This document shows, in pieces, positions 11,618 to 22,148 of a DNA stretch of 64,000 nt. Position 1 is the first letter of the stretch. Every line of letters starts with the position of its first letter. A program made the position numbers and the translations under genes. Under the pieces are notes generated by a model, which was not told the DNA's origin, made no database searches, and saw only the letters and a list, made by a program, of their open reading frames with translations. Source of the DNA: Stenogyne calaminthoides (lineage: Eukaryota > Streptophyta > Magnoliopsida > Lamiales > Lamiaceae); the NCBI GenBank assembly GCA_037126765.1, contig JBBCBC010000007.1, positions 30,203,667 to 30,267,666 on the forward strand. The letters are read 5' to 3'.

Positions 11618-12450
11618 TTATACACCTGGATCTAACATACCTAATTCAACTGATAGTTCCTGAAATCTTGATTCAACCAAAGGTTTAGTCAAGATATCAG
11701 CTCTCTGTTTATCAGTATGAATTTTCTCCATCCTGATGTCTTTCTTCTCAACATGATCTCTGATGAAGTGATGTCTGATATCAATATGCTTACATCTGGT
11801 GTTCAATATCGGATTTTGTGTAATAGCAATTGCACTATTATTATCACAAAATATAGGTACTTCATTGGCTATAATCTTATAATCCCTCAATTGTTATGCG
11901 AGCGAAAGAATGCATGCTGCTGACTTCCCCCGACCATGTATTCAATTTCAATAGTCTTGGTTTGCTCTTTGAGGTTTGTTTCTTTGAAAACCATGATATC
12001 GGTTTACTTCCAAGAAATTGACAAGTTCTGTGGTAGACTTCTGTCAATTCTACATCCTCCATAATCGACATCCCGAATAACCCGGTTAATTCAAGGTTAT
12101 CATCACCGGATACCATAATCCTCGATTCACAGTGCCTTTAAGATATTTCATAATCTTTTTGGCAGCCTCCATGTGACTAGCCTTAGGATTAGCTTGGTAT
12201 CTTGCACATATCCCAACAGCAAATGTTATATCGAGCCAACTTGTCATGAGGTATAGAAGTGATCCAATGATCCTCTATAATCGGTGTGATTTCTTGATTT
12301 GCCTTGGGATCGAGGATCCATCTTGTAGTTAGTATTCATAGGAATTCTAAGCGCATTGCGTCTCTCGTACACCCATACTTTGCAATCGGATCTCGGTGTA
12401 TTTTGCTTGATTGATGAAAATTCCTTCCTTAGTCCTTTCACTTTGTCCAA
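11618..12450 (-). pseudogene. Element B RT C-terminus and RNase H, decayed
   Basis: RNase H is clear at 11618-11890: CDNNSAIAITQNP, then KHIDIRHHFIRDHVEKK and DKQRADILTKPL, typical of the sirevirus C-terminus. The preceding pieces (11877-12116 and 12244-12450) are in shifted frames. They include GSKPISWFSKKQTS and a damaged stretch where the RT thumb and connection should be. The protein would have degraded genomic RNA during reverse transcription. Confidence 0.85.
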
Positions 12451-12459
12451 GAAAGAAAT

Positions 12460-13056
12460 TCATCTCCCCATCATTGACATCTCAAACTTTCCTTTCATCA
12501 GGGTAGAAAACTTTTCACACAACTGATGATTTGGAGATCCAAATATGATGTCATCTACATAAATCTGAACAAGTAAGATGTCTTTCAAATCTTCTATCCT
12601 GAACAGAGTCCTATCAACAGTTCCTTTGATAAAACCATGGTCAATAAGAAACTGAGAAAGGGTATCATACCATGCCCGGGGTGCTTGCTTAAGACCATAC
12701 AAGGCTTTTTCTCGAGCACAGTAAACTTGGTCATTCTGTCTGAAACCAGGAGGTTGTTCCACATAAACCTCTTCCTTAAGCACACCATTCAGAAATGCAC
12801 TTTTCACATCCATCTGATAGACTGTGAATTTCATGTGGGCAGCATATGCATGAAACAATCTTATGGCTTCTAGTCTTGCAACAGGTGCAAAGGTTTCATC
12901 ATAATCCAAGCCTTCTTCTTGGGAATAACATTGTGCAACTAGCCTTGCCTTGTTTCTCACAATGTTGTTGTTTTCATCTCTCTTATTCTTGAACACCCAC
13001 TTAGTTCCAATCACATTGTGCCTCTTGGGTTCATCCACTAGCTCCCCAAACTTCAT
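12460..13056 (-). pseudogene. Element B reverse transcriptase core
   Basis: A single open stretch covers RT blocks 1-5: IGTKWVFKNKRDENNNIVRN, KARLV, then DYDETFAPVARLEAIRL, VYQMDVKSAFLNG, LYGLKQAPRAWYDTLSQFL and the catalytic IYVDDIIFGSPN. It is the best preserved part of B. It ends in a frameshift or stop at 12460 (FEMSMMGR), where RT should continue. The upstream linker (13060-13708) is broken. Confidence 0.9.
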
Positions 13057-13059
13057 TCC

Positions 13060-13708
13060 TTGAGAACCGATTCAGCTCTTCTTGCATAGCAGAAATCCAA
13101 AATGAATCTTGTAGAGCTTCTTCAATCTCAGTAGGTTCTTTTTCAGATAGGAAGCATCAGAATAAAGCACTTTCTCCATGGAACCTTCTTGTTTTGAAAC
13201 CATCTGATAGATCACCCACAATCTGACTTATAGGATGACTATCCAACCATCTTCTCCTGGATGTTCCCCCTTGATGAGTATCCTCAACATCGAAAATGTT
13301 AGGTTCAGGTAGTTCATTAAATTCAGGGAACAACAGAAAAGGAGAAAGGGAATCATCTTCCTCAGGGGAAATTCCATTCAAAACATTGTCAGGGACATTT
13401 GTTCCCCTTTGGTTGATAGATTCAGAGTTTGCCTCAGCTGTGACCACATCTTCATCGGCATTACATACACGAGTCTCAAACGGGTGTATGTTCGATTAGT
13501 CGACTTCGATGTGTTGGATTTCCTTCGGTGGAGAATTTCCATCCCGAGTCTCACCATCCCGAGTTTTTCCATCCCGAACTTCTTTATGCGAGTCCGATTC
13601 ACTCCATTCATAAAGAAAGTGGTGACTTCTTCTTTTCGGAGTTCGAGAGGATGTTTTATCATTCTTTTTTCAGCTAAGTCTGGTGATTCTCTTGGTTAGT
13701 TCTCTGAG
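13060..13708 (-). pseudogene. Element B integrase-RT linker, decayed
   Basis: Low-complexity acidic and polar pieces (13157-13447 and 13378-13662, minus strand) correspond to the variable region between the integrase and RT of copia polyproteins, for example FPEFNELPEPNIFDVEDTHQ. The frame changes at least twice. It has no enzymatic motif. Confidence 0.65.
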
Positions 13709-15068
13709 TCATGTTCTGTTTCTTACGAACACAAGTAGATTCATCAAAAACAACATGAGGTGTTTCTTCCACAATATGAGTCCTCTGATTGTAAACTCGA
13801 AGGCTTTCTTGACTTGAGAATATCCTAAGAATATCCCTTCATCGACTTTGCTATCAAAAGTTTTCAACCCATCTTTACCATTATTGTGTATGAAACACTT
13901 GCAACCAAACACACGAAAGAAAAAAGAAACAAAGAGGCTTCCTTTCATTCCATAGCTCATATGGAGTTTTTCCTTGGTTCTTGGTCAAGATGGGATCTGT
14001 TACGAGAATAGCATGCGGTGTTGATAACCATTAAAATCTCTTAGGTATATTAGCCCAATAATCATTGTCCTTGCGAACTTCTTTTCGAGTCCTATTTCTT
14101 CTTTCAAAGAACACCATTACATTGTGGGGTCCTTGCGGTGATGTTTCATGAGTTATTCCATTTCTTTGCACAATAATCGATATAATATGATTGATAAACT
14201 CAGTTCCTTTATCTGATATGATTTTGACCACACTCAGATTATTTCCAGTACTGAGCCTTTTCAGTAGTTCAGGCAGTTTTGTCTGAGTCTCTTTCTTACT
14301 GAGTAAGAATGTGACACATGTGTATCTAGAGTAGTCATCAACTACCACAAGTGTGTATTTTCTACCACTAGTGCTCACAGGTGTTACTGGACCAAAGAGA
14401 TCCATATGTAACAGTTGTAGTATTCTTTCAGTAGAAACATCTACTTTGCTTTTGAAGGATGCTCTGATTTGTTTTCCTTTCAGACAAGCATCACATATAT
14501 GTTCTTTACTGAACACTTCATTAGGTAACCCCCTCACAAGTGCTAATCTTGCAAGTTTGTTCAGGGTTTTGATGTTTAAGTGATTCATTCTTTTGTGCCA
14601 CAACCAACTGGTATCGGTGGAACTTTTTGCAACTAAACATGTATCTTTAGGAGTTGAACTCCAATCAGCAAGATACACATTTCCTTTTCCATTACCAGTC
14701 AGTAAAATTTTCTGTGAAGTATTGTCTTTCACATAACATAAGTTCTTTGAGAACTCAACATTGAATCCTTTATCAGAGAATTGACTGATAGAAAGCAAGT
14801 TATGCTTTAGACCAGACACATATGAAACACCATGGATATGAACAGAGTCAACTTCAAGAGTTCCATATCCTTCAGTTTGTCCTTTGGAATTGTCTCCAAA
14901 TGTGATCTGAGGGCCTTTTTGCTCAACATAGTCAGTGATTAGTTGCTTATATTCTGTCATATGTTTTGAACATCCACTATCCAGATACCATACAGCAGGA
15001 GCCAACTCATTTCCACTCATCAGTGTTATGTTGTATTCATTCAAATTTCGATGCCCTTTTTCCTTCAC
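13709..15068 (-). pseudogene. Element B protease, GAG-pre-integrase and integrase
   Basis: The main open stretch (14031-15068) starts with the protease WYLDSGCSKHMT, where the catalytic D-S-G is intact. GAG-pre-integrase follows (WLWHKRMNHLNIKTLNKLAR), and then the integrase zinc region (HICDACLKGKQIRASF). The catalytic core has LHMDLFGPVTP and VVDDYSRYTCVTFL with its first Asp, then IISDKGTEF with the second. The segment around the third acidic residue (HNVMVFFERRNRTRKE) is garbled compared with the C and D copies. The C-terminal domain (GCKCFIHNNGKDGLKTFDSK) continues at 13709-13960 in another frame. Confidence 0.88.
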
Positions 15069-17485
15069 ACAAAAAATGTATCGGTTCTTAGGTACCCATT
15101 TGGTGTAGGGTCCTACCGTGTTAACAGTACCTTTTGGAACCCAAATCGCCTAACAACTCTAATTACTTTAGAGTGTCCGATTTTTCTCCCTTAAACATCT
15201 ACATACACATTCACCACCCTAGGTGCCTTGACAAGATATCTGTGTATGAGTGCCGACCTTTAGCATGAACATGAGCCTTAGAGTTCTTCTTGGGTTCAGG
15301 CCTTTTGTTCAAGTGCCTTGGCTTTTGTGCAGCTGGTCTCTGTCTCTGCTGACTTGGGTTAAGGAAACCTTTACCCTTAGGCAAGTGGGGTTTGGGTTGC
15401 TGTCTTTGAAATTGGGGTCTTCGATGTCGAGGACTTGGTTTTTTCAGTTGAGAATATCTCTGGCTTGAGTGTTTCTCTTCCGAAAATTCCTCCCGATGGT
15501 TCATCTTGAGATCTCTTGAGTTGGTATTCTTAGCTTTGAGGCTTTGAAATCTTGGCTTTGAAGATTTCCTCTTGAGTGGTCGGGTTTTCTAGCCTTTTCA
15601 CGAGGTGCAGGCTTTCTTCCTGAACCTTCGTTTTTTTCTGAAACCATAGGTCCTTTACCCTTGTCTAAAACTCTGGGCAGTTCTTCAGTAAGAAGATTAG
15701 GTGCCACTTGTTTAACAAAGACAGTCTTGGTGCTACTAGAAGCAGCATTCAGAAGACCTTGTGAGGTTCCCCCTGGAATGTATCCCAATCCAGCTTTTTA
15801 TAGTTCTTGGTCTTTGATAACTCTGAATTTCATCTATCACTTTAGATCAGAAATTCAATAGAGCTAACTTTCTCTGCGACTATCCTCACATTTCTTTAGA
15901 GTTTCATGCTTCTCAAAGAGGTCATTGAACTTCGATTACGATAAAATTGAATCTCCTCAGTGGATTTCTCTAATTTTCCATTCAGGATCTCTATCACCTT
16001 CTCTTTTTCTGAGAGTTGTACTTTCAGAACATCTAGTTCATCAGTAGTTCCCATCAATTGAGAAGTGATCTCAGCATTTTTAGAGTCTTTCCACTTGATT
16101 CTCGTGATCGGTTCCTTGTTACGCTCTTGAGTTTCAATGGCGATTCTTGTAACCGTATAGTCCTTCATAAGATTCTCAAATGAATCCATCAGGTCAAAGT
16201 TACTGTTTACAGTTGAACTTGAGAACTCATGTGCTTGTGTAGGAGCAACATCATAGATAGAAGAATTTACCTCCTCCATAGCCATAAAACAAATATCATC
16301 ACTGTCACTATCTGAGAAAATCTCATCTGAGGAACTGGAACCTTCTTCAGAATGTTCTTCTTCCTCAGCAATCATAGCTTTCTTGCTGGAGAACTTCTTA
16401 TCTCTCTTGGCTTGTCTTTCCTTTCTTTCTTTAGCACTCAGCTCAGGACAGTCATATTGAAAGTGACCTTTCTTCTGACAATTGTAGCATCTGTTGGCAT
16501 CATCATCCTGATCACTTTCCTCCTTGGTCTAGGAGTCCATCTTTTTGGATGAGGATCCTTCAGCTTTCTGGTCCTTTCTTTTCTCAGTGTATCTGTCCTC
16601 AGCTTTTGAGTCTCTCTTGTACCTGTGATTCTTATAATATTTCTTATATTTCCCATATCTGCTATTGAGTCTTTCAAACCTCCTTGCCATCAGTACTAGC
16701 TTATCCTCCTGGTCATCCTGATTTTTGGCAAGTGAGTTCTCAGACTCTCTAGACTTACAGGATTTCTCTTTGGCTTTGAAAGCCACATTCTTGCTAGATG
16801 AAGAATCATCTTTGCTGTTAGCTTTCTTAGATTTCTTGTCAATCACAAACTCATAAGCTTTCAGTTCAGAGAAAACTTGTTGATATGGCATGGAATCAAT
16901 ATTTTTGGTGTTTTCAATCACCACAGCATGTATATCCCATTTCTTAGATAATCTTCTAAGAATTTTCAGTGCCACTTCTCTCTGTGGGTATCTTTTCCCA
17001 AGAGCATTCAGATCATTCATGATGCTAGTGAATCTGACTTCAAGTTTGTCAATGGATTCACCATCTTCCATTTCAAAACTATCAAACTTTCCAATAGCAA
17101 CAGAAAGTTTGTTTTCCTTAATATGATCTGTGCCTTGACACATAACAGCAAGTGTGTCCCATATTTCTTTTGCAGTTTCACAGTGAGAAATCATCCCCAT
17201 AACACCATCATCAATAGTGTTATATAAAGTATCTTTAGCAATGTAGTCAAGATTGACTAACTTTCTCTCATCAGGAGTAAGTTGATCATCTGACTTTGGA
17301 AATTCATCTATGGGATTATTTCTCTCAGTATCAGTGATACTGGGATTCACAACAGTGAATTTGAATGGTCCTTCAGAAACCACTTTCCACATTCTTTCAT
17401 GTTTTGAATACAGATGAGCCTGCATTCTTAATCTCCATAGGTCATAACTCTCAACAGAGAATATAGGAAGTTTCTTAGAAGGCAT
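15069..17485 (-). pseudogene. Element B gag
   Basis: Gag starts at the ATG at 17485 (MPSKKLPIFSVESYDLWRLR), about 110 bp from the primer site. The open frame runs to a TAG at 16529. It carries the UBN2/DUF4219-like retrotransposon Gag fold (AKEIWDTLAVMCQG, FTSIMNDLNALGKRYP) and a Lys-rich linker. The frame resumes past the stop with a zinc knuckle CYNCQKKGHFQYDC (near 16480), an acidic segment and a coiled-coil-prone stretch (15896-16100). The C-terminal basic part (15211-15788) is in shifted frames. This long Gag with an extended C-terminus is typical of sireviruses. Confidence 0.88.
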
Positions 17486-17595
17486 GATGACTGAGCCTTG
17501 TAAGATATCAGCAAATAGATCTGTTCAGTAGACCACCAGAGTCTTTCAGCAATTTAGACTATGGCCACCAAAGCAAGTGGTCAAGTTGAATCACT

Positions 17596-17607
17596 GCTCT
17601 GATACCA
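17596..17607 (-). other. Primer binding site of element B
   Basis: The minus strand reads TGGTATCAGAGC, complementary to the 3' end of initiator tRNA-Met, two bases from the LTR edge at 17610. Confidence 0.92.
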
Positions 17608-17875
17608 CTTGTTGGTCTCGGTGCTAACGAGTCTCACATGTGTATGGGGGGGGAATACACGTGTTCAGTGATTTTTGAAACTTTTCTTTCACTGAGGTCA
17701 GATGGGTCAGGTTGTCCTGATGATTTGGCCCAGAGAAGCACATATCGCCCTCAGTCAAAGTCTACTGAGACAATGATCTGAAATTGCTTTTGAAGCTTGA
17801 GATTAGCCTAACTCGAGCTTCGAGTTTATCGAGCAATTATAGTGGTGCGAAAAGCAAAACAACCAAAGAATTGTA

Positions 17876-17906
17876 GTGGTTCAGAGACTCAAGCTCCTAC
17901 ATCCAC
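17876..17906 (-). promoter_or_regulatory. Conserved R-region stem-loop, LTR of B
   Basis: The minus strand reads GTGGATGTAGG, a 14-base stretch, then TGAACCAC; GTGG pairs with CCAC. It lies downstream of the TATA box, so it would be in the RNA. The same design appears in every sirevirus-like LTR in this window and, with a different stem, in E and G. Confidence 0.55.
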
Positions 17907-18414
17907 TCTCTCTGACCTTCAGAGAAATTCCTAACCACTTCCTAAAGCTTTCTGGGTGACCCACTGCAGCTTACTAACTTTTCTACCTTGAGTTTTCCCA
18001 ACGACTCACTGCGACTTACTAACTCAAACACACACAAGTGTTCGGACTACCACAAGTAGCTTACTAACTTCTTCTCTAGAGTTTTTACGGCTAACTCATT
18101 TGTGGCTTACTAACTCTTTTGCAACTCAACTCACCAACAAACACACTCAAACTACCTTACAAAGGGTTTAGGTTTCTGGTTGGTTTCCAACTAGGATGAG
18201 ATATCCTTTACAATAAGAACAATGCAAAGGCTAGGATATCTCTACTAAGCTTTGGATATATCTTATCAATCTAGGCTTAGTGAATGAGCTCTCTTCAATG
18301 TGAAACACTTGGGAAATTCTAGGTTTTTCGAGTGCTTCAATTTGCAATAATACGAATGAGCTCTTGAGTTGCTTTCAAATTTCCTGTAACCTCTGAATAT
18401 AGAGGGTCACTAGA

Positions 18415-18423
18415 ATTTATAGG
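18415..18423 (-). promoter_or_regulatory. TATA box in LTR of B
   Basis: The minus strand reads CCTATAAAT. Aligned positions in the two solo copies are 25656-25665 and 47601-47610. Confidence 0.6.
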
Positions 18424-19034
18424 CAACTTCACCAAGGTCACTCTTGAAAAACTATCCGTTGGAGGAGATAGCTTCATGAGTTTCCTCTTATGGTGTTTGA
18501 TGAAAGGCTATTTTTAGGATTTGAATACTCCCTAGCATGTTTTAGGAAATATGTTTTCATGTAGCCAATCACCACCTTTTGCAGTCTGGAACATAGTACT
18601 AATGACATGCTTCAGTGACCTGTCGCTTTCAGTGTCAGTAAAGTATAGTGTTGTCTTCCTCTGATTGGTTCTTCTCTTCAGTAAATGTAGACAAACATAA
18701 CGGCTCTTTTTGGTCAATCTCTCTGAATGAGATAACCTTAAACAACACTTAGACTTAGTTCCTTTTTATGCGCATGTGAATATGCAGGGGCAATATCTAT
18801 TTTTTTTTTGAATATCCTCGTTTTTCTCGGTTTGTAGTCTTGGTAGATATTATTGATTGCCTCGGAACATTCATTATCTTTGAGTATTCGATATTTTCTT
18901 GAGTCTTCGATAACTCTTGGGGTCTTCGATGTCTTTTGAGTCTTCAGTGTCTTCTGATTTTTCATTGTCTTCTGAGTCTTCATTGTCTTCAGTGACATAC
19001 TAAGTTTTTGATGACATCTTGAGTCTTGATGTCA

Positions 19035-19190
19035 TCTTTGAAACTTCGGTTTCTTCGAAACTTCTTGAGTCTTCGATTTCTTGAAACTTCTTGAGTCTTC
19101 GATTTCTTTAGAAACTTCTTGAGTCTTCTGTTTCTTGAAACTTCTTGAGTCTTCGATTTCTTGAAACTTTCTTGAGTCTTGAGAATCTTC
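19035..19190 (-). repeat. Short tandem repeats in U3 of LTR B
   Basis: About five copies of a 25-33 bp unit (gaaacttcttgagtcttcga plus variable ends) lie upstream of the TATA box in element orientation. The solo copy at 26150-26400 has a different expansion of a similar cttcagtgtcttctgagt motif. Such arrays are common sites of enhancer elements; function is inferred. Confidence 0.6.
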
Positions 19191-19355
19191 AAAATCTAAC
19201 TTTGATCTATATCTGGCGACTATACATAGTGCGGATAACATCCTCGAACACTCTATCTTTGAATCGACTCGATCTATCAAGATTATCTGAACATGTCATA
19301 CTCAGGGGTTTTGGGATCTAATCAAAATCTTCTTTATTAAATTCATCTCCCAACA

Positions 19356-19957
19356 GAATACCACCCAAGTAAACTTGGAATAATCATCCAAGATCACCAG
19401 GGTGTACTTGCGTCCGCTGAGACTGACTGGTGTAAATAAATCCATATGGAGCGATTCTTGATACTCTCTGGCTGGATGTTGGTCACAGGATTCCCTTGAA
19501 TGAGGCTTTTTTACCTATTTTCCTTCGACATGCGACACATGTCTGATCCTTAGAGAATACCTCATTCGAAAGACCCTCAACCAAAGACATCCTTGCTATC
19601 TTGTTAAGAGTTTTAAAGTTCAGATGACTCATTCTCTTGTGCTAGAGCCAACAGCTGCTTTTGGAACTCTTAACAATCAGGCATGCATTTCTTGGACAAT
19701 TGTTCCAATCTGTAGTATATATCGTTCCTTTCCTCGAACCAGTTAACAAGATCTATTGAGTAGCTCGATTCTTGATAGTGCATTGATCAGTCGAGAACTC
19801 AACACTGAATCCGTTGTCGCAGAATTGTGAAACTGATAACAAGTTGTGCTTTAAAGCTTCGACATACGAGACTCCAGTAACATGTACATCATCATTCTTT
19901 AAGGTTCTGAATCCTATGGTAAAACCAAAGTTATCATCACCAAAGAGTACATGTGGC
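19356..19957 (-). pseudogene. Second protease-integrase copy in element C (rearranged)
   Basis: This segment duplicates 21340-21950. It holds the end of protease, GAG-pre-integrase and the start of the integrase core, ending at element B. On the minus strand it follows the RT N-terminus with no spacer: VARLEAIR runs directly into PHVLFGDDNFGFTIGF in one open frame (19753-20112). It keeps TGG (Trp) at the FTWVVF site where C and D have TGA, and shares with D a TAG in the WL-stop-HKR site that C lacks. It therefore derives from a different family member. Confidence 0.82.
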
Positions 19958-20170
19958 CGAATGGCTTCCAGGCGAGCGACTGGTGCAAAGGTCTCATCAT
20001 AATCAATTCCTTCTGATTGTGAATATCTCTTAGCAACAAGTCTTGCCTTATTTATGGTTATGACATTGTTCTCATCTTTTTTGTTCTTGAATACCCACTT
20101 GGTGTCTATCACATCTTGACGAGTTGGTCCGCATCTGCGGTTTCAAACATGATTCCTTTCAAACTGCTCC
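19958..20170 (-). pseudogene. Element C RT N-terminus, truncated
   Basis: Only the first RT blocks are present: IDTKWVFKNKKDENNVITIN, KARLVAKRYSQSEGIDYDETF and APVARLEAIR. The sequence then jumps to the protease segment. The junction lies at a GCC (19956-19958) shared by both parental sequences. The catalytic YVDD part is absent from C within the window. Confidence 0.85.
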
Positions 20171-20892
20171 AATTCTTCTTGCATAGCTAGAATCCAGTTG
20201 GAATCTTGTAGAGCTTCTTCTATAGTGGTTGGTTCCTTCAAAGACAGATAGCAACAATACATGGCACTTTTACCAATCTGATGTCTAGTTTTAACTCTAT
20301 CAGATGGGTCTCCGATGATCAAATCAGTTGGATGACTGGTTATCTAGGTCCTTCTTTTCTGATTTTCATCAGTTTGGAGAGCATCATCCTCTTCTGATAG
20401 TGATTCATTACTAGAGATTGGGAGAGGTACAGTAATATGATCCACTTGACATGGACAAGTCTCAGCTGATGTTGGAATCATCATATGCTAATGTCTGTCC
20501 ATAGGAACATCAGGTGTTCCCCTTGAACCAGATGGTTCGGTTAGTGCTTGTCTCAAATTGTACCCGGCTTCTTCATTGACAGTTGTACGTACCTTTGGGT
20601 CTGAATGACCTGGTGAATCAGTTAGATAGAGTTTTGGGACATACACAGTTACGTGATATGATCCTTTTTCCTTGATATTTGACTGATCCATTTTATGTGC
20701 ATCAGGTAATGGTTGTTCTGGTACTGCTTGTTCTGAGACAAATTTCTCTTGTTCAGAAGATGTCTCATCAAAGACCACATGAGGTGTTTCTTCCACAACT
20801 AAGGTTTGCCTGTTGAACACCCTGAAAGCTTTGGTGGTTGAGGAATATCCTAAGAATATACCCTCATCTGACTTGGCTTCAAAGGTTTTCAA
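20171..20892 (-). pseudogene. Element C integrase C-terminus and linker
   Basis: This segment is collinear with D 37720-38446 and very similar to it. The frame 20488-20892 starts after an in-frame TAG at HNNGKS-stop and reads LKTFEAKSDEGIFLGYSSTT, the integrase C-terminal domain, then the variable linker (VVEETPHVVFDETSSEQEKF). The rest is broken. The same TAG is present in D. Confidence 0.8.
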
Positions 20893-22148
20893 CTAACTCT
20901 TCCCATTGTTGTGAATGAAACACTTGCACCCAAAAATATGGAAGTAAGAAACACGAGGTTTTCTGCCCTTCCACAGTTCATAAGGTGTTTTGAAGTGAAT
21001 CTTAGTCAGAGAGCATCTGTTCTGAATGTGACATGCTGTGTTGATAGCTTCTGCCCAGAAACGGTTTGGAGTTGCATGTTCAGCTAACATAGTTCGAGCA
21101 GCTTCTTTGAGTGTTCTGTTTCTCCGTTCTGCTACTCCATTCTGTTGTGGTGTTCTTGCAGCAGATGTCCCATGCTGTATTCCAAACTTAGTGCAAAAGT
21201 CAGTAATAAAGGAGTTCAGAAATTATGTACCTTTATCGGATCTAATTTTTACAATACTGACACCCTTCTCATTTTGCAATTTCTTGAGCAGCTCGGGTAT
21301 CTTTGTTGTTGTCTCATTCTTCTTATACAAGAATACCACTCAGGTAAACTTGGAATAATCATCCACAATTACCAGAGTGTATTTGCATCCGTTGAGACTA
21401 AGTGGTGTAACTGGTCCAAACAAATCCATATGGAGCAGCTGTAATACTCTGCTGGATGCTGGTCCTGGGATCCCCTTGAATGAGGCTTTAACCTGTTTTC
21501 CCTTCTGACATGCGACACATGTCTGATCCTTAGAGAATACCTCATTCGGGAGACCCTCAACCAGAGACATCCTTGCTATCCTGTTAAGAGTTTTAAAGTT
21601 CAGATGACTCATTCTCTTGTGCAAGAGCCAACTACTGCTTTTGGAACTCTTAACAATCAGGCATGCATTTCTTGGACAACTGTTCCAATTTGTAGTGTAA
21701 ATCGTTCCCTTTTCTTGAACCAGTTAACAAAATCTGTTGAGTAGCTCGATTCTTGATAGTGCATTGATCAGTCGAGAACTCAACACTGAATCCGTTGTCG
21801 CAGACCAGTAAAACCCGATAACAAGTTGTGCTTTAAAGCTTCGACATACGAGACTCCAGTAACCTGTACATCATCATTCTTTAAGGTTCTGAATCCTATG
21901 GTAAAACCAAAGTTATCATCACCAAAGAGTACATGTGGCCCTTCATGTTCTGTGTAAGAGCTAAGGAGATGTTTGCTTCCAGTCATGTGCCTTGAACATC
22001 CACTATCGATGTACCAGATAGTTGCTTGTACACCTCCTTTGTTGGCCAAACCCACGCTTGAACACCAAATCGGATCGGGCTTTAGGTACCCCAAAGGAAT
22101 CGGTCTGGGGGTTAGAAGTACCTTTCGGGATCCAAACATATCTTGCAC
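20893..22148 (-). pseudogene. Element C protease and integrase
   Basis: The protease WYIDSGCSRHMTGSKHLL (near 22000) keeps its catalytic Asp. A shift occurs near 21800. GAG-pre-integrase (MHKRMSHLNFKTLNRIARMS) and integrase (LLHMDLFGPVTP, VIVDDYSKFT) follow up to a TGA near 21340. A second stop in the DKGTEF motif (near 21225) removes the residue after the second catalytic Asp region. GVAERRNRTLKEAARTMLAE with the catalytic Glu is intact (near 21100). Both stops and the one near 20890 are also present in D. Confidence 0.88.

Larger units (their letters stand above)
8988..19355 (-). mobile_element. Element B: sirevirus-like Ty1/copia element, minus strand, 3' end outside window
   Basis: The order on the minus strand is 5' LTR (17610-19355), tRNA-Met primer site, gag, protease, integrase, RT, RNase H, a 680-bp spacer, and an extra 3' ORF cut by element A at 8988. 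A long gag, long LTRs and an extra ORF after pol are the plan of sireviruses. B is inserted in a duplicated integrase segment of element C; the right 5-bp target copy should be gaata (19356-19360). Its family has two solo LTRs in the window (24591-26577 and 46584-48296). Several frames are broken. Confidence 0.92.
17610..19355 (-). repeat. 5' LTR of element B
   Basis: This LTR is 1746 bp and reads TGTTGGGAGATG...GACCAACA on the minus strand. It matches the solo LTRs at 24591-26577 and 46584-48296. Its landmarks are a TATA box (18415-18423), an R-region stem-loop (17876-17906), a G-run near the internal end (17646-17653) and a run of about five 30-bp repeats of gaaacttcttgagtcttcga type (19035-19190) in U3. 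Confidence 0.95.

Noticed and set aside
13296..13699. Plus-strand open frames across the linker and other parts of elements A-D
   Set aside because: They are antisense shadows of decayed minus-strand polyproteins, without motifs of their own.
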